Of a stretch of DNA of 64,000 bases, positions 52,261 through 64,000 are shown piece by piece. The translations under genes were made by a program, and so were the position numbers. The DNA is from Synechococcus sp. MEDNS5 (lineage in GTDB: Bacteria; Cyanobacteriota; Cyanobacteriia; PCC-6307; Cyanobiaceae), in assembly GCF_014279875.1 (NCBI RefSeq), contig NZ_CP047952.1, forward strand, positions 2,108,001 through 2,172,000, in the 5' to 3' direction. How positions within the stretch are numbered: the first letter of the stretch is position 1; the number at the start of each line of letters is the position of its first letter. Under the pieces are notes generated by a model that was not told where the DNA came from, ran no database searches, and saw nothing but the letters and a program-made list of their open reading frames with translations.

Positions 52261-54932
52261 GGCGTTGATGGTACCTTGGTAGAGATAGTAATGAGTTCTT
52301 CGATAACAGAGACAAGCAAATGAACACTATCATTGGTTAATGGAAGCCAACGCGTGCCTACAGAATCTAACCTCACGAGAACGTCATGCGATAAATTGTT
52401 TGAAGAAATAGCCACAAGCGGCAATTCTCTTGCATTGTAATGTTCTCGAACTCGCTCAATCATGGAGAGTGTTTCTTGTAAGCGGTAGGTCATATCCACG
52501 ATCATGAGGTGTGGACGATGCTTCAAAACAGAAGCTTCCATTGCATCTGGTTCTTGCTCTATGGTGAGATGGAATGGAATATTTTGCAGAGACTCAAGCT
52601 TTTTCTGAATCATCAGACTGAGTTCAGAGCAATTTTGCAACAAGGCAACATCCAAATGATTCGTTTTATGGCTGATGCTCACACGATTTAAGATTGATTC
52701 CAATCGATCCCAATCAATCGGTTTCTGCAGACAACCAGCAGCACCGAGCATCGCAGACAATTTTTGAGTATCGTCTCGGCTAACAACAACAACCGGCAAT
52801 GAAGACAACTTCCGATTACTTTTGACCATGGCGAGAACATTCCATTCCTCTGATCTTGAAGTGTTGATATCCACGATCAAAGCGTCAGGCTGGATGCTGA
52901 CGATCGATTCAAATCCAGTTTCGGAGTTTGGAACACCAAAAACCTCAAAATTATTTTTTTTCAAGAAACGCTTTATTAGATCCATGGAATTTTGATCATC
53001 ATCAGCAACAACGATTTTTCTACAGCTTGCTGATGAAGAACTCGTCTCAGCACTTTGAGAGTTGTCTTGGAGTTGATCTGTAGAAGCATGAGTATCTGAG
53101 GTCTCTTCAGAGACTTCAGACGATGCATAACGTGGAAGAATCATCGTAAACGTGCTACCCACACCCGACGAACTCTGAACATTGATATCACCACCCATTA
53201 AGCGACTGAGTTTCCTACTGAGTGACAAACCAAGTCCAGTTCCTCCATATTGGCGTGTCGTGCTTGCGTCTGCTTGACTGAAATCATTAAACAGCTTTGC
53301 TTGCTGCTTCTCTGTCATGCCGATTCCAGTATCGATAACTGAGAATGAAACTTGGGGCACACCAGCTTCAGAGTTGAAGAGCTTGCAAGACAAACGTACA
53401 GTACCGTTCTCAGTGAACTTACAAGCATTGCCGATGAGGTTGATGAGAGACTGACGGACCTTTGTTACATCCAGATAAATCATATCATCATCTCGAGAAG
53501 GTCTTTCACAAACAAATTGATTCTTATTTTTTTGAGCAAGAGGCTCAGCCGTCGCGCAAACATCGTCTAAAACTTGATTGACAGAAAAACTTTCATTATA
53601 AACAGTCATTTTTCCTGCCTCGATTTTCGAAAGATCAAGAACGCCATTGATCAAGCTCAAAAGATGGCGACCCGAGGACAATATTTTTTCCAAGTCATCA
53701 ACAAAATCGCTTGGCTCCAACTCTTCTGACTCTTCGATCAGCATTTCGCTGTAGCCAATAATTGCATTCATCGGCGTACGAAGCTCATGGCTCATATTCG
53801 CCAAAAACTCGCTTTTGGCTTTACTAGCGAGAAATGCTGTTTTCTTTGCTCGGTGGGCGCGCAAACTTTGGTGTTCTGCTTCGAGACGGAGCTTTTCTGC
53901 CTCCAATAATGTCAATTTCAGACGCTTCTCGAAGAACACAGTAACCAAGATCACCAATAACAAAACAAGAGTTATTGGCGCCATCGCTACAAATACAATA
54001 CGTGCGGCTAAATCGTTAATTTCAGATATTTTTGAACCGACATAAATTTGAAATCCCCATCGCTCGAAAGGATATTGTTGTATGTCAAAGCCGTCAACCA
54101 ACTTCTGCTGATTATTATCTTGTCTTGCTTTATCAATAATGCCTTGAATTTTTTCACGCGGCTTACCTACCGTGAGATAAATAATTTCTCCCTTGTTGTC
54201 AACAAGAGTCAGAAATCCAAGAGATCCTACCGCTGACGTTTGTATCACTTGGCCGACATCACGAAGCTCTTCCAAGGGATAGCCAACACCCACAGCACCA
54301 ACCACTACATTCTGCTGATTTTTAATTGGCTTGTATTGATTGATATAAGGCCTACCAAATAGATATTCAATTCCATAGGACTCTTTGCCCTGCAGCAAAA
54401 GAGGCTTCACTTTCCCATCTAAACTTAGAACTGTTCCTTGCGCCGACTCTCCACTCTGCTTACGTACAGTAGTTTTGACGCGAACAAACTCTCCGTTCTT
54501 AACGAGGAATAATGTTGCTTGAGCACCCAAACCGTCGTTGAGCATGTCAAAGACTCGGTTCAACCTTTGAGAAGTACCATCTTCGAGTCCCTTCAACGAA
54601 TTAAGAATCAGCTCACGTGATTGTTCGTCAGACTGCGGCGAAGAGGCTTGGCCGTCACTCAATGTGGCGAAGATGAAACTGATATCAGCTTTTAATAAGC
54701 TCCGGTAGAAAGAATCAACTAAATCAAGCTGAGCTACTGTTGAGCGAATAAGTTGATCGGTTCTTTCCAAAAAATATTGTTGTGTGCGCTCGCGTAATCG
54801 CACATAAGTATAACCAACCGACCCAACGATTAGCGTAGCAACGACTAATATCCAAGTTCGCGACAAACGCTGAACGCGCTCAGAACGAGATTCCGAGGTT
54901 CCAATCAGACGTTGCCGTAAAGATCTCAGCAT
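52257..54932 (-). CDS. Hybrid sensor histidine kinase with periplasmic Cache-like domain
   Basis: An 891-residue kinase. Order: membrane helix 1 (27-46), periplasmic domain (about 47-310, Cache-like, with [20 protein letters not shown] and [20 protein letters not shown]), membrane helix 2 (312-334), a coiled coil, HisKA with His382 ([19 protein letters not shown]), the ATPase domain ([43 protein letters not shown]), receiver 1 (Asp688, Lys737) and a second receiver-like domain from about 760 that keeps Asp813 but lacks the Lys and acidic pair. The Cache-like domain suggests a small periplasmic ligand. It starts 5 bases after the crtP stop. Gene sequence is AT-rich. Confidence 0.88.
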   Translation of the reverse strand: MLRSLRQRLIGTSESRSERVQRLSRTWILVVATLIVGSVGYTYVRLRERTQQYFLERTDQLIRSTVAQLDLVDSFYRSLLKADISFIFATLSDGQASSPQSDEQSRELILNSLKGLEDGTSQRLNRVFDMLNDGLGAQATLFLVKNGEFVRVKTTVRKQSGESAQGTVLSLDGKVKPLLLQGKESYGIEYLFGRPYINQYKPIKNQQNVVVGAVGVGYPLEELRDVGQVIQTSAVGSLGFLTLVDNKGEIIYLTVGKPREKIQGIIDKARQDNNQQKLVDGFDIQQYPFERWGFQIYVGSKISEINDLAARIVFVAMAPITLVLLLVILVTVFFEKRLKLTLLEAEKLRLEAEHQSLRAHRAKKTAFLASKAKSEFLANMSHELRTPMNAIIGYSEMLIEESEELEPSDFVDDLEKILSSGRHLLSLINGVLDLSKIEAGKMTVYNESFSVNQVLDDVCATAEPLAQKNKNQFVCERPSRDDDMIYLDVTKVRQSLINLIGNACKFTENGTVRLSCKLFNSEAGVPQVSFSVIDTGIGMTEKQQAKLFNDFSQADASTTRQYGGTGLGLSLSRKLSRLMGGDINVQSSSGVGSTFTMILPRYASSEVSEETSDTHASTDQLQDNSQSAETSSSSASCRKIVVADDDQNSMDLIKRFLKKNNFEVFGVPNSETGFESIVSIQPDALIVDINTSRSEEWNVLAMVKSNRKLSSLPVVVVSRDDTQKLSAMLGAAGCLQKPIDWDRLESILNRVSISHKTNHLDVALLQNCSELSLMIQKKLESLQNIPFHLTIEQEPDAMEASVLKHRPHLMIVDMTYRLQETLSMIERVREHYNARELPLVAISSNNLSHDVLVRLDSVGTRWLPLTNDSVHLLVSVIEELITISTKVPSTP

Positions 54933-54937
54933 TCAAG

Positions 54938-56386
<1,449 letters not shown>

Positions 56387-56466
56387 TTAAAAGGAGAGCC
56401 TCCTGCTCCGCTTCCTAAAGTCCACTTCAATTCACCCCCGCGGTGCTGAAGCCGCAACGTTGACCC

Positions 56467-56814
56467 ATGGCCGAGACCCTGCTCAAGAGCACCACGCGCC
56501 ACATCCGCCTCTTCACGGCTCGGGTTGAAAACGGTGATCTGGTCCCTGATCCAGACCAGCTCACGCTGGATCTTGACCCTGACAACGAATTCCTCTGGAC
56601 TGAGAGCACAGTGACCACGATCCAAACGCGCTTCCGCGACCTAGTTCAGAGCTATGCAGGCCAACCCCTCAACGACTACAACCTGAGGCGCATCGGCACA
56701 GAGCTGGAAGGAAGCATCCGCGAGCTCCTTCAAGCTGGAAATCTCAGTTACAACCCTGACTGCAGAGTGATGAACTACTCCATGGGCTTGCCAAGAACCC
56801 CCGAACTGCTGTGA
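56467..56814 (+). CDS. ndhM: NDH-1 subunit M
   Basis: A 115-residue NDH-1 subunit of the cyanobacterial/plastid type, part of the peripheral arm at the cytosolic face. Typical segments are [39 protein letters not shown] and [23 protein letters not shown] 56467 gives the usual MAETLL start. Its stop overlaps GTG 56811 of the DUF3172 gene. Confidence 0.93.
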   Translation: MAETLLKSTTRHIRLFTARVENGDLVPDPDQLTLDLDPDNEFLWTESTVTTIQTRFRDLVQSYAGQPLNDYNLRRIGTELEGSIRELLQAGNLSYNPDCRVMNYSMGLPRTPELL

Positions 56815-57443
56815 GCCGCTCCCCCTACGACCGCCCCCGCGGCGGCAACGACCGTCGCTCCGATGACCGCCGTCGGGCTCCAGATCCCCGACTGGATGAG
56901 CGACGCGATGGCCGAGGCTACGGAGGCCCTCCGCCTGGCCCACCGGCCAATGGAGGGATGCGCTTGAACAGCGCAACGGCCGCGATCCTGGCTGGTGTGC
57001 TCGTGATTGGAATCGGCATCGGCAGCGCTGTGACCAGCACCACCCAGGGAGACCAAGGCAATATCGCCAGTTCTCAACAGCTCGACATGGCCGTGCCGGA
57101 TCCTGAGTTTTGCCGGCAATGGGGCGCCAGCGCCTTCGTGATGGACATTGAGATGTACACCACACTCAACCCTTCCAGCAGCTTCGTCACCCAACCCACG
57201 CTTCAGCCTGGCTGCGTGATCCGCCGGGAAAACTGGGCTGTGCTGAGAAAGGAAGGTGCCATCACCTCCTCCCAAGAGCGTGAATGCAAGCAGAGGATGA
57301 ATACCTTTGCCTACATCGGGTCCGTTCGTGACAAACCCGTGGTGCGCTGCGTCTACCAAACCGACATCAGCCAGAACAAGTTTCTGACCCGTGGCGTGGC
57401 CGACGACACCGTGGGCATCACCCCTGAAGCTGATCAATTCTGA
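56811..57443 (+). CDS. DUF3172 membrane-anchored protein
   Basis: A 210-residue protein with a low-complexity, Arg/Asp/Pro/Gly-rich N-terminus (about 60 residues), one membrane helix ([20 protein letters not shown]) and a soluble domain with [36 protein letters not shown] and [14 protein letters not shown]. It matches DUF3172, found in cyanobacteria and plastids, of unknown role. Four cysteines in the soluble domain may form disulfides if it faces the periplasm or lumen. Coupling to ndhM is suggested by the four-base overlap. It converges with the LysR gene, overlapping by 10 bases. Confidence 0.85.
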   Translation: MSRSPYDRPRGGNDRRSDDRRRAPDPRLDERRDGRGYGGPPPGPPANGGMRLNSATAAILAGVLVIGIGIGSAVTSTTQGDQGNIASSQQLDMAVPDPEFCRQWGASAFVMDIEMYTTLNPSSSFVTQPTLQPGCVIRRENWAVLRKEGAITSSQERECKQRMNTFAYIGSVRDKPVVRCVYQTDISQNKFLTRGVADDTVGITPEADQF

Positions 57444-58438
57444 TCTTTGTTCGGCAGGGGGTCGTCCCCTGCCTCCAAAGGCGACGCACTTCCTCTGGCT
57501 TGGCGCAGGGGGCTGTCGGCACTCGCAAAGACCGGCAGAACATCCCTGCGAAACGCTTCCGCAGCCCGTGAGCAATAACGCGACGGATTGGTGATCAGCT
57601 TCAACTGCCGGCGAACCTGCAGATCCACCACAGCCGGTCGGTGCAATGTGTTCGCCGTCAGCTCCCGCTCAATCGACACCACGGGAAGAAACGCTGCTCC
57701 GAGGCCGGCCTGAACAGCATTCTTGATGGCCTCAAAGGAATTGAGCTCCATCTCGATGCGCAGCCGCTGCACATCGAGACCGGACCGGGCCAATAGCTGA
57801 TCCACCATCTTGCGCGTTGTGGACTGGGCATCCAGGCTCACGAACCCAAGGCGGTAAAGATCGTCCTTGCTGAGCTCCACCAGGCGAGACAGGGGATGTT
57901 TGATGGGCAGAACAAGGGCCAGCTCATCGCTGGCGTAAGGCACAACCTGCAGGAGTTCGTTGAGTTCAGCGGGGAGCTCCCCGCCGATGATCGCCAGATC
58001 GATTTGACCATTGGCCACGCTCCATCCCGTCCGCCGGGTGCTGTGCACGTGCAGCTGCACCGACACGTAGGGAAATTTTTGCCGGAACAGTCCGATCATC
58101 CGCGGCATCAGATAAGTACCGGTGGTCTGGCTAGCGCCCACGAGCAGCGAGCCACCTTTGAGGTCATGAAGATCGTCCAGCGCGCGGCAGGCCTCGTGGC
58201 ACTGGCTGAGGATCCGATCGCAGTAACTGAGGAGAAGATGGCCCGCTTCGGTGAGCTGAGCCTTGCGTCCACCTCGGTCGAACAGCGACACCTCGAGCTG
58301 TTTCTCGAGATTCTGGATCTGGAGGCTCACAGCCGGCTGGGTGACGTAAAGGCTGTCAGCAGCCTTCTTGAAGCTTCCCTCGCTGACGATGGCCCGCAGA
58401 ATGCGCAGCTGATCCAGAGTGAAGGGCAGATCGGCCAT
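57434..58438 (-). CDS. rbcR: LysR-type regulator RbcR (Ycf30)
   Basis: A 334-residue LysR regulator. Its N-terminal helix-turn-helix contains [20 protein letters not shown] and [19 protein letters not shown], and the effector domain has [20 protein letters not shown] and [20 protein letters not shown]. These match the RbcR/Ycf30 group that activates Rubisco and carbon-concentration genes in response to metabolites. It is divergent from an NnrU-like gene and near ndhF. I use ATG 58438; a longer frame to 58495 runs into that divergent gene's leader. Confidence 0.88.
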   Translation of the reverse strand: MADLPFTLDQLRILRAIVSEGSFKKAADSLYVTQPAVSLQIQNLEKQLEVSLFDRGGRKAQLTEAGHLLLSYCDRILSQCHEACRALDDLHDLKGGSLLVGASQTTGTYLMPRMIGLFRQKFPYVSVQLHVHSTRRTGWSVANGQIDLAIIGGELPAELNELLQVVPYASDELALVLPIKHPLSRLVELSKDDLYRLGFVSLDAQSTTRKMVDQLLARSGLDVQRLRIEMELNSFEAIKNAVQAGLGAAFLPVVSIERELTANTLHRPAVVDLQVRRQLKLITNPSRYCSRAAEAFRRDVLPVFASADSPLRQARGSASPLEAGDDPLPNKDQN

Positions 58439-58527
58439 GGAGAGCTGCCTTGAGGCAGCCGGGGCTTGAAAACTGTAAGTGGATCCCTCCCCCAAGCCTC
58501 CAGAATCAAAGCTCTCGCAGCATCTCG

Positions 58528-59271
58528 TTGGCTGAAGTAACTGGCGATCTCCACCACAGCAGCCTGGTGATGGTTCTGCTGCTCTTGGTCTTCGCCATCA
58601 TTCACAGCGGCGGTGCGGCCCTGCGCAGTCGAGCAGAGGTCAGGATCGGAGCTCGAGCCTGGCGGTTGATCTTTGCCGCTCTGAGTATTCCATCCGCGGT
58701 TGTAGTGATCGGCTACTTTCTCGCCCACCGCTACGACGGCATCCGTCTGTGGAATCTCCAGGGGGTGCCTGGAATGGTCCCCGCCGTGTGGATCATGACG
58801 GCTATCAGCTTTTTGTTCCTCTACCCAGCCACCTACAACCTGCTGGAAATTCCCGCCGTCCTGAAACCGCAGGTGCGTCTCTACGCCACTGGAATCATCC
58901 GCATCAGTCGACACCCCCAAGCTGTTGGACAAATTCTCTGGTGCCTCAGCCACGCCCTCTGGATCGGCAGCAGTTTCATGCTGGTGACCTGTGCAGGTCT
59001 GATCGGACATCATCTCTTTGCCGTCTGGCACGGCGACCGTCGCCAGAAGGCTCGGTTCGGGGATGCATTCGAAACACTGCGCTCTGAAACCTCGGTCGTT
59101 CCATTCGCGGCGGTTCTCGATGGTCGGCAACAACTGATCTGGGAAGAACTCTTCAGACCAGCTCAGCTGGGGATCACCATTGCCGTGGGAGTGTTCTGGT
59201 GGGCGCATCGCTACATCCCAGCCGGAGGGATGGCCTTCCTGCATTCCCGTCTCGGAGAGCTGCTCAACTGA
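58528..59271 (+). CDS. NnrU-family membrane protein, Z-ISO-like
   Basis: A protein of 247 residues if it begins at TTG 58528 ([20 protein letters not shown]); an ATG at 58570 is the alternative. It has five or six hydrophobic helices. Features include [29 protein letters not shown]-like [40 protein letters not shown] and [20 protein letters not shown]. The conserved His residues within RHPQ and HH fit haem ligands in this family. Plant 15-cis-zeta-carotene isomerase (Z-ISO) belongs to it, so a carotenoid isomerase role between CrtP and CrtQ is plausible but unproved. Confidence 0.78.
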   Translation: MAEVTGDLHHSSLVMVLLLLVFAIIHSGGAALRSRAEVRIGARAWRLIFAALSIPSAVVVIGYFLAHRYDGIRLWNLQGVPGMVPAVWIMTAISFLFLYPATYNLLEIPAVLKPQVRLYATGIIRISRHPQAVGQILWCLSHALWIGSSFMLVTCAGLIGHHLFAVWHGDRRQKARFGDAFETLRSETSVVPFAAVLDGRQQLIWEELFRPAQLGITIAVGVFWWAHRYIPAGGMAFLHSRLGELLN

Positions 59272-59305
59272 GCTGCTTACACTCAACACAACACGTCTTC
59301 TCCGG

Positions 59306-61318
59306 ATGCCCTCGGCTGCCGACTCCGCCTGGATGATTCCGGTGCTGCCCCTGATCGGGGCTTTGATCACCGGTCTTGGCCTGATCAGCTTCAACCGCAC
59401 CATCAATCGACTGCGCAAACCGGTTGCACTGCTGCTGATCAGCTGCGTTGGTGCTGCGGCAGTGATCAGTTATGCCGTTCTCTTCGAGCAGTTGGGAGGG
59501 GCTCCGCCCGTTGAGCACCTGTTTATCTGGGCCAGTGCCGGTGATTTCAGCCTGCCGATGGGCTACGTGGTGGATCCTCTTGCCGCTGTGATGCTGGCTC
59601 TGGTCACCACCGTGGCTCTGCTGGTGATGATCTACTCCCATGGCTACATGGCGCACGACAAAAGCTATGTGCGCTTTTTCACCTACCTGGCCATCTTCAG
59701 CAGCTCGATGCTGGGCCTGGTGGTGAGCCCCAACCTGCTTGAGATTTACGTGTTCTGGGAGCTGGTGGGCATGTCCTCCTACCTGCTGGTTGGTTTCTGG
59801 TACGACCGTGATGGCGCGGCCCATGCTGCGCAGAAAGCCTTTGTAGTGAACCGGGTGGGCGACTTCGGCCTTCTCCTGGGCATCCTCGGCTTGTTCTGGG
59901 CGACAGGTAGCTTCGGATTCGAAGGCATCGCCGATGGATTATCGGCGGCAGTCAGCAGTGGCGTCGTTCCTGGCTGGGCCGCTCTGGCCCTCTGTCTGTT
60001 GGTCTTCATGGGACCGATGGCGAAATCAGCCCAGTTCCCTCTGCATGTGTGGTTGCCTGACGCCATGGAAGGCCCCACGCCAATCTCGGCATTGATTCAT
60101 GCCGCCACGATGGTGGCTGCCGGTGTGTTCTTGGTTGCCCGACTCGAACCGCTTTACAGCCAATTCCCCAGTGTCGGTTTGTTCATCGCTGTGATCGGAA
60201 CGCTGACCTGTTTCCTGGGTGCCTCGATTGCCCTGACTCAGATGGATCTGAAAAAAGGTCTGGCTTACAGCACCGTCTCCCAGCTGGGTTACATGATGCT
60301 GGCCATGGGTTGCGGTGCACCGGTGGCCGGGATGTTTCACCTGGTCACCCACGCATTCTTCAAGGCCATGCTCTTTTTGGGATCAGGCTCAGTGATCCAC
60401 GCCATGGAGGATGTGGTGGGGCATGAACCAGTTCTGGCCCAGGACATGCGCCTGATGGGAGGTCTACGCAAAAAAATGCCCATCACGGCCATCACCTTCC
60501 TGATCGGCTGCGTAGCCATCAGCGGAATTCCTCCCTTGGCTGGTTTCTGGAGTAAAGACGAAATCCTCGGTCAGGCGTTTCAGACCTTCCCCCTGCTTTG
60601 GGTCGTGGGCTTCCTCACCGCAGGCATGACGGCTTTTTACATGTTCCGCCTTTACTTCCTCACATTCGAAGGGCAATTTCGCGGAGACGATGAAACCCTG
60701 CAGGCTCGTCTGATGGAAGCCGCAGGCAAATCCGTGGATGCTGAACACCCCCACCATGCAGGGACCCTGCATGAGTCGCCATGGTCGATGACAACGCCGC
60801 TCATGGTGCTGGCAGTCCCCTCCATCCTGATTGGCTTGCTGGGCACTCCCTGGAACAGCAGGTTTGCTGCCTTGCTCAACCCGGAGGAAGCTGTAGACAT
60901 GGCCGAACATTTCAGCTGGGGCGAATTCCTGCCCCTTGCCGGCGCCTCCGTCGCCATCTCGGCTGCTGGAATCACAGTTGCTGTATTGGCCTATGCACTG
61001 CAACGGATCGATCTTGGAAATCTGGTGGCGGCCCGCTTCCCAAGCGTGAATGCCTTCCTCGCCAACAAGTGGTACCTCGATGCCATCAACGAGAAGCTTT
61101 TTGTACGGGGTAGCCGAAAAATTGCCCGTGAAGTTCTCGAGGTGGATGCCAAGGTCGTGGACGGCGTTGTGAATCTCACAGGCCTGCTAACGCTGGGCAG
61201 TGGCGAAGGCCTCAAGTACTTCGAAACGGGCCGGGCTCAGTTCTATGCCCTGATCGTGTTCGGAGGTGTGATCGCCCTGGTGGTCTTGTTCGGTGTGCTG
61301 GGTGGACCGATCGCCTGA
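59306..61318 (+). CDS. ndhF: NDH-1 subunit F (chain 5)
   Basis: A 670-residue proton-pumping membrane subunit with about 16 helices. Markers are YVFWELVGMSSYLLVGFWYD, FPLHVWLPDAMEGPTPISAL (with HAATMVAAGVFLVARL next), KKGLAYSTVSQLGYMMLAMG and the long lateral helix toward the C-terminus. I selected ATG 59306 (PSAADSAWMIPVLPLIGALI); upstream frames overlap the NnrU gene. Pairing with the ndhD just downstream suggests the respiratory NDH-1L set (NdhF1/NdhD1). Confidence 0.95.
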   Translation: MPSAADSAWMIPVLPLIGALITGLGLISFNRTINRLRKPVALLLISCVGAAAVISYAVLFEQLGGAPPVEHLFIWASAGDFSLPMGYVVDPLAAVMLALVTTVALLVMIYSHGYMAHDKSYVRFFTYLAIFSSSMLGLVVSPNLLEIYVFWELVGMSSYLLVGFWYDRDGAAHAAQKAFVVNRVGDFGLLLGILGLFWATGSFGFEGIADGLSAAVSSGVVPGWAALALCLLVFMGPMAKSAQFPLHVWLPDAMEGPTPISALIHAATMVAAGVFLVARLEPLYSQFPSVGLFIAVIGTLTCFLGASIALTQMDLKKGLAYSTVSQLGYMMLAMGCGAPVAGMFHLVTHAFFKAMLFLGSGSVIHAMEDVVGHEPVLAQDMRLMGGLRKKMPITAITFLIGCVAISGIPPLAGFWSKDEILGQAFQTFPLLWVVGFLTAGMTAFYMFRLYFLTFEGQFRGDDETLQARLMEAAGKSVDAEHPHHAGTLHESPWSMTTPLMVLAVPSILIGLLGTPWNSRFAALLNPEEAVDMAEHFSWGEFLPLAGASVAISAAGITVAVLAYALQRIDLGNLVAARFPSVNAFLANKWYLDAINEKLFVRGSRKIAREVLEVDAKVVDGVVNLTGLLTLGSGEGLKYFETGRAQFYALIVFGGVIALVVLFGVLGGPIA

Positions 61319-61421
61319 TTTCCAGGTGGAGAATTCGGAGTTGTGTGTGTCAACGCCTATCGACAGGATGCCAGATCACTGAGCATTTCTACACTCCGAA
61401 CAGTGGTGAATGTGCTGATTC

Positions 61422-63077
61422 TTGCTGGACTTTGCCGTCAGTGCCCCGTTTGACCCGGCAGCTGATATCGCTGCGGGCATCATCCCCGCCCAGTTCCCCT
61501 GGCTGAGCCTCTCAATTCTTTTCCCGATCGTTGGCTCGCTGATCGTTCCCTTCATCCCTGATCAGGGTGATGGGCGTCAGGTGCGTTGGTTCGCCCTCGG
61601 AATCGCCCTGACGACGTTTCTGATCACGGTCGCTGCCTACCTCAACGGCTACGACCCCAGCTTCAGTGGCCTTCAGCTTTCGGAGCGGGTGAGCTGGCTT
61701 CCGAATCTCGGTCTGACCTGGGCCGTTGGGGCCGATGGCCTGTCCATGCCCCTCATTCTTCTCACCAGCTTCATCACAACCCTGGCTGTGCTGGCCGCAT
61801 GGCCGGTGACTTTCAAGCCAAAGCTGTTCTTTTTTCTGATACTGGCCATGGACGGAGGGCAGATCGCTGTCTTCGCAGTTCAAGACATGCTGCTGTTCTT
61901 TCTGGCGTGGGAACTCGAGCTGCTGCCGGTGTATCTGCTGCTGGCGATCTGGGGTGGAAAGAAGCGCCAATACGCGGCGACCAAATTCATCCTTTACACC
62001 GCAGGAAGTTCTCTGTTCATCCTTTTGGCGGCTCTCGCGATGGGCTTCATGGGTGGAGGGACTCCCAGCTTTGAATATTCCGTGCTGGCCCAGAAGGGAT
62101 TCAGCACAAGTTTTCAGCTTCTCTGTTACGCGGGACTGTTAATCGCTTTCGGCGTCAAGCTACCGATTGTGCCTCTGCACACCTGGCTTCCAGACGCCCA
62201 TGGTGAAGCCACAGCTCCGGTTCACATGTTGCTGGCAGGGATCCTGCTGAAAATGGGGGGCTACGCCTTGATGCGTTTCAACGCCGAAATGCTTCCGGAA
62301 GCCCATGCACAGTTCGCACCGCTGCTGGTGGTCCTCGGGGTGGTCAACATCATTTACGCAGCGCTCACATCTTTCGCCCAGCGAAATCTCAAACGCAAGA
62401 TTGCTTACAGCTCAATCAGTCACATGGGATTTGTGTTGATCGGCATCGGCAGCTTCAGCGCACTTGGTACCAGCGGGGCCATGCTTCAAATGATCAGCCA
62501 CGGACTGATCGGCGCCAGCCTGTTCTTTCTTGTGGGCGCCACCTATGACCGCACCCACACCCTGCAGCTCGATGAGATGGGCGGTGTTGGGCAGAAGATG
62601 CGCATCATGTTTGCGCTTTGGACCGTTTGCTCCCTTGCGTCTCTGGCTCTTCCCGGGATGAGTGGATTTGTGAGCGAACTGATGATCTTCACCGGATTCG
62701 CCACCGATGAGGCTTACACCCTCACGTTCCGGATCGTGATCGACGGTCTGGCGGCAATTGGTGTGATCCTGACGCCGATCTACCTGTTGTCGATGTTGCG
62801 GGAGATCTTCTTCGGCAAGGAAAACGTGCAGCTGGCCTCCAACACCAATCTGGTGGATGCAGAGCCTCGTGAGGTTTACATCATCGGCTGCTTGCTTGTG
62901 CCGATTATCGGCATCGGTCTTTACCCACGCTTGATGACCGACAGTTACCGCACGGCGATCGAGGCACTCGTGGATCGTGATGTTGCAGCAATGGAAGCCA
63001 TCAGCCGACCCACCGCGCCGCTGATCAGAAATCCCTCCCTCGCTCCCGCTTTGCTGCAGGCCCCCAAACTTCCTTAG
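61422..63077 (+). CDS. ndhD: NDH-1 subunit D (chain 4)
   Basis: A 551-residue proton-pumping subunit with about 14 helices. Markers are [20 protein letters not shown] with the conserved Glu, [40 protein letters not shown] and [23 protein letters not shown] 61422 is the only start giving the full N-terminus. The 103-base gap after ndhF contains no gene and no strong terminator. Confidence 0.95.
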   Translation: MLDFAVSAPFDPAADIAAGIIPAQFPWLSLSILFPIVGSLIVPFIPDQGDGRQVRWFALGIALTTFLITVAAYLNGYDPSFSGLQLSERVSWLPNLGLTWAVGADGLSMPLILLTSFITTLAVLAAWPVTFKPKLFFFLILAMDGGQIAVFAVQDMLLFFLAWELELLPVYLLLAIWGGKKRQYAATKFILYTAGSSLFILLAALAMGFMGGGTPSFEYSVLAQKGFSTSFQLLCYAGLLIAFGVKLPIVPLHTWLPDAHGEATAPVHMLLAGILLKMGGYALMRFNAEMLPEAHAQFAPLLVVLGVVNIIYAALTSFAQRNLKRKIAYSSISHMGFVLIGIGSFSALGTSGAMLQMISHGLIGASLFFLVGATYDRTHTLQLDEMGGVGQKMRIMFALWTVCSLASLALPGMSGFVSELMIFTGFATDEAYTLTFRIVIDGLAAIGVILTPIYLLSMLREIFFGKENVQLASNTNLVDAEPREVYIIGCLLVPIIGIGLYPRLMTDSYRTAIEALVDRDVAAMEAISRPTAPLIRNPSLAPALLQAPKLP

Positions 63078-63130
63078 GACTGGCCCATCCCTTCCAGGAT
63101 CGGTACTTTTCAAGAAGTTGGTGATTGCTG

Positions 63131-64000
63131 GTGGCAGATGCCGCGCTGAATCCAAATGCTGATTCCGGCGCCAGGCTTGCCATTCGTCTGCTCCAGGATG
63201 CTGCGCAACGCGGCGATTTGGACCCCTGGGATGTGGATGTGATCGCGGTGGTTGATGGATTCCTCGACCAGCTCAAGCAGAGGATCGAGGTTCCCAGACG
63301 CATGGAGGCGGAGATCGCCAGTAGGGGAGGCAGCTATGAACGTGATCTGGCCGACAGCAGCGAAGCCTTTCTGGCCGCTTCTGTGCTGGTGAGCCTCAAG
63401 GCTGAAGTACTGGAAGCCCAGACCTTCCCACCTGAACCAGTGATTGAAGAGGCTTTCGATGCTGATTTTGGAGATCAGGGCTGGCTGGATCCGAGCTTCG
63501 ACCTCCCCAGACGGCCTGAAAAACATCTCCTGCGCCGCCCCGTAGCGCCTCCACCCCTACGCCGTCCGGTCACCCTGGGAGAGCTGATTGAACAGCTGGA
63601 GTCGATTGCTGAGCAGCTCGAGTCGGATGAGCTGGAGATGCGTCGACGACAACGACAGAAACGATTCTCCAATCGCGAAGCGATTGCTCAGGTGGCAGCT
63701 CTGGCCCATCGCGAGAAGCTTCCGGAAACCACCGCCGCACTAGGCCTGTTCCTGAACAACTGGGAACAGGCTCTGCAGTGGGTCAACTTCGAAACCCTCG
63801 TGGAGCGATGGGGCGACGCCGCGGCACCGGATCTCGACAAAGATCGTGTTGGTGTGTTCTGGGCCCTGCTGTTCCTATCGTCACAGGGCCAAGTCGAGTT
63901 AGAGCAATTCGGGGTTCTGCATGGTCCTATTCAGCTCAGACGGCTTCTGGCACCTGGAACCATGGCACAACTGCCCTTGACCAGCATCGACGTGCCAGAT
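63131..64000 (+). CDS. scpA: Segregation and condensation protein ScpA (3' end outside window)
   Basis: The frame from GTG 63131 stays open to the window end (290 codons). ScpA is the kleisin that bridges SMC heads in chromosome condensation. The N-terminal LAIRLLQDAAQRGDLDPWDV and VDGFLDQLKQRIE match the kleisin start (here LLQDAAQRGDLDPWDVDVIA), followed by SSEAFLAASVLVSLKAEVLE. The middle is an acidic and then Pro/Arg-rich linker (LLRRPVAPPPLRRPVTLGEL), and the visible C-terminal part (DKDRVGVFWALLFLSSQGQV, ELEQFG) is the winged-helix end. It begins 53 bases after ndhD. Confidence 0.88.
   Translation, partial: MADAALNPNADSGARLAIRLLQDAAQRGDLDPWDVDVIAVVDGFLDQLKQRIEVPRRMEAEIASRGGSYERDLADSSEAFLAASVLVSLKAEVLEAQTFPPEPVIEEAFDADFGDQGWLDPSFDLPRRPEKHLLRRPVAPPPLRRPVTLGELIEQLESIAEQLESDELEMRRRQRQKRFSNREAIAQVAALAHREKLPETTAALGLFLNNWEQALQWVNFETLVERWGDAAAPDLDKDRVGVFWALLFLSSQGQVELEQFGVLHGPIQLRRLLAPGTMAQLPLTSIDVPD

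Overview
The window is a dense stretch of a marine picocyanobacterial chromosome, most likely a marine Synechococcus. The evidence is an isolated second psbD (D2) gene, the response regulators RpaA and RpaB, Ycf3, Ycf34 and Ycf30/RbcR homologues, four NDH-1 subunits (NdhO, NdhM, NdhF, NdhD), plant-type carotenoid desaturases (CrtP, CrtQ) and three tandem SLH-domain porins of the SomA type. Start codons are often GTG or TTG, and many neighbours overlap by 1-4 bases. I saw no rRNA, transposase, phage gene or CRISPR array; one tRNA (Asn) is present.

Layout. 1-12.6 kb: housekeeping genes (TPR protein, hemD, zeta-carotene desaturase with an SRPBCC protein and a lipoprotein, an A-type Fe-S carrier, an LpxB-like glycosyltransferase, a CPA1 antiporter, ndhO, a PMT-like glycosyltransferase, a J-domain protein, cysK). 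12.7-18.9 kb: three porins on the minus strand with long tracts of near-identical DNA. 19.2-25.7 kb: two membrane glycosyltransferase-like proteins, psbD, a UPF0367 protein, an ABC ATPase, tRNA-Asn and rpaA. 25.7-39.8 kb: holB, tmk, a copper-type P-ATPase, ycf3, radA, then rpaB-plsX-fabH-fabD-plsC (membrane lipid supply), a YdcF-like protein, tsaB, ycf34, cca and an RRM protein. 39.8-45.7 kb: a small membrane protein, a membrane-anchored cNMP-domain protein and devBCA with a hydrolase and an MFS transporter. 45.6-56.4 kb, all minus strand: crtP, a three-gene phosphorelay, crtB and tolC as one tightly overlapping unit, followed by a ParA-like ATPase, a small protein, a Rieske oxygenase and a VOC protein. 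The part from about 47.5 to 54.9 kb is visibly AT-richer than its surroundings. 56.4-64 kb: ndhM, a DUF3172 protein, rbcR, an NnrU/Z-ISO-like protein, ndhF, ndhD and the start of scpA.

Two observations stand out. First, a hybrid histidine kinase and two receiver proteins lie between phytoene desaturase (crtP) and phytoene synthase (crtB), with 4-base or smaller overlaps or gaps, and tolC overlaps the end of crtB. This suggests carotenoid entry steps, signalling and envelope export are co-transcribed. Second, all three porin leaders carry GTGTGAGGA over the Shine-Dalgarno region, the complement of the conserved loop of the sRNA Yfr1. The 3' ends of two of the porin genes also carry the opposite strand of that pairing, TCCTCACAC, between a hairpin and a terminator. 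That is a Yfr1-like layout which could act on the porin leaders themselves. All functional statements rest on reading the sequence and knowledge of the families; no database search was run.
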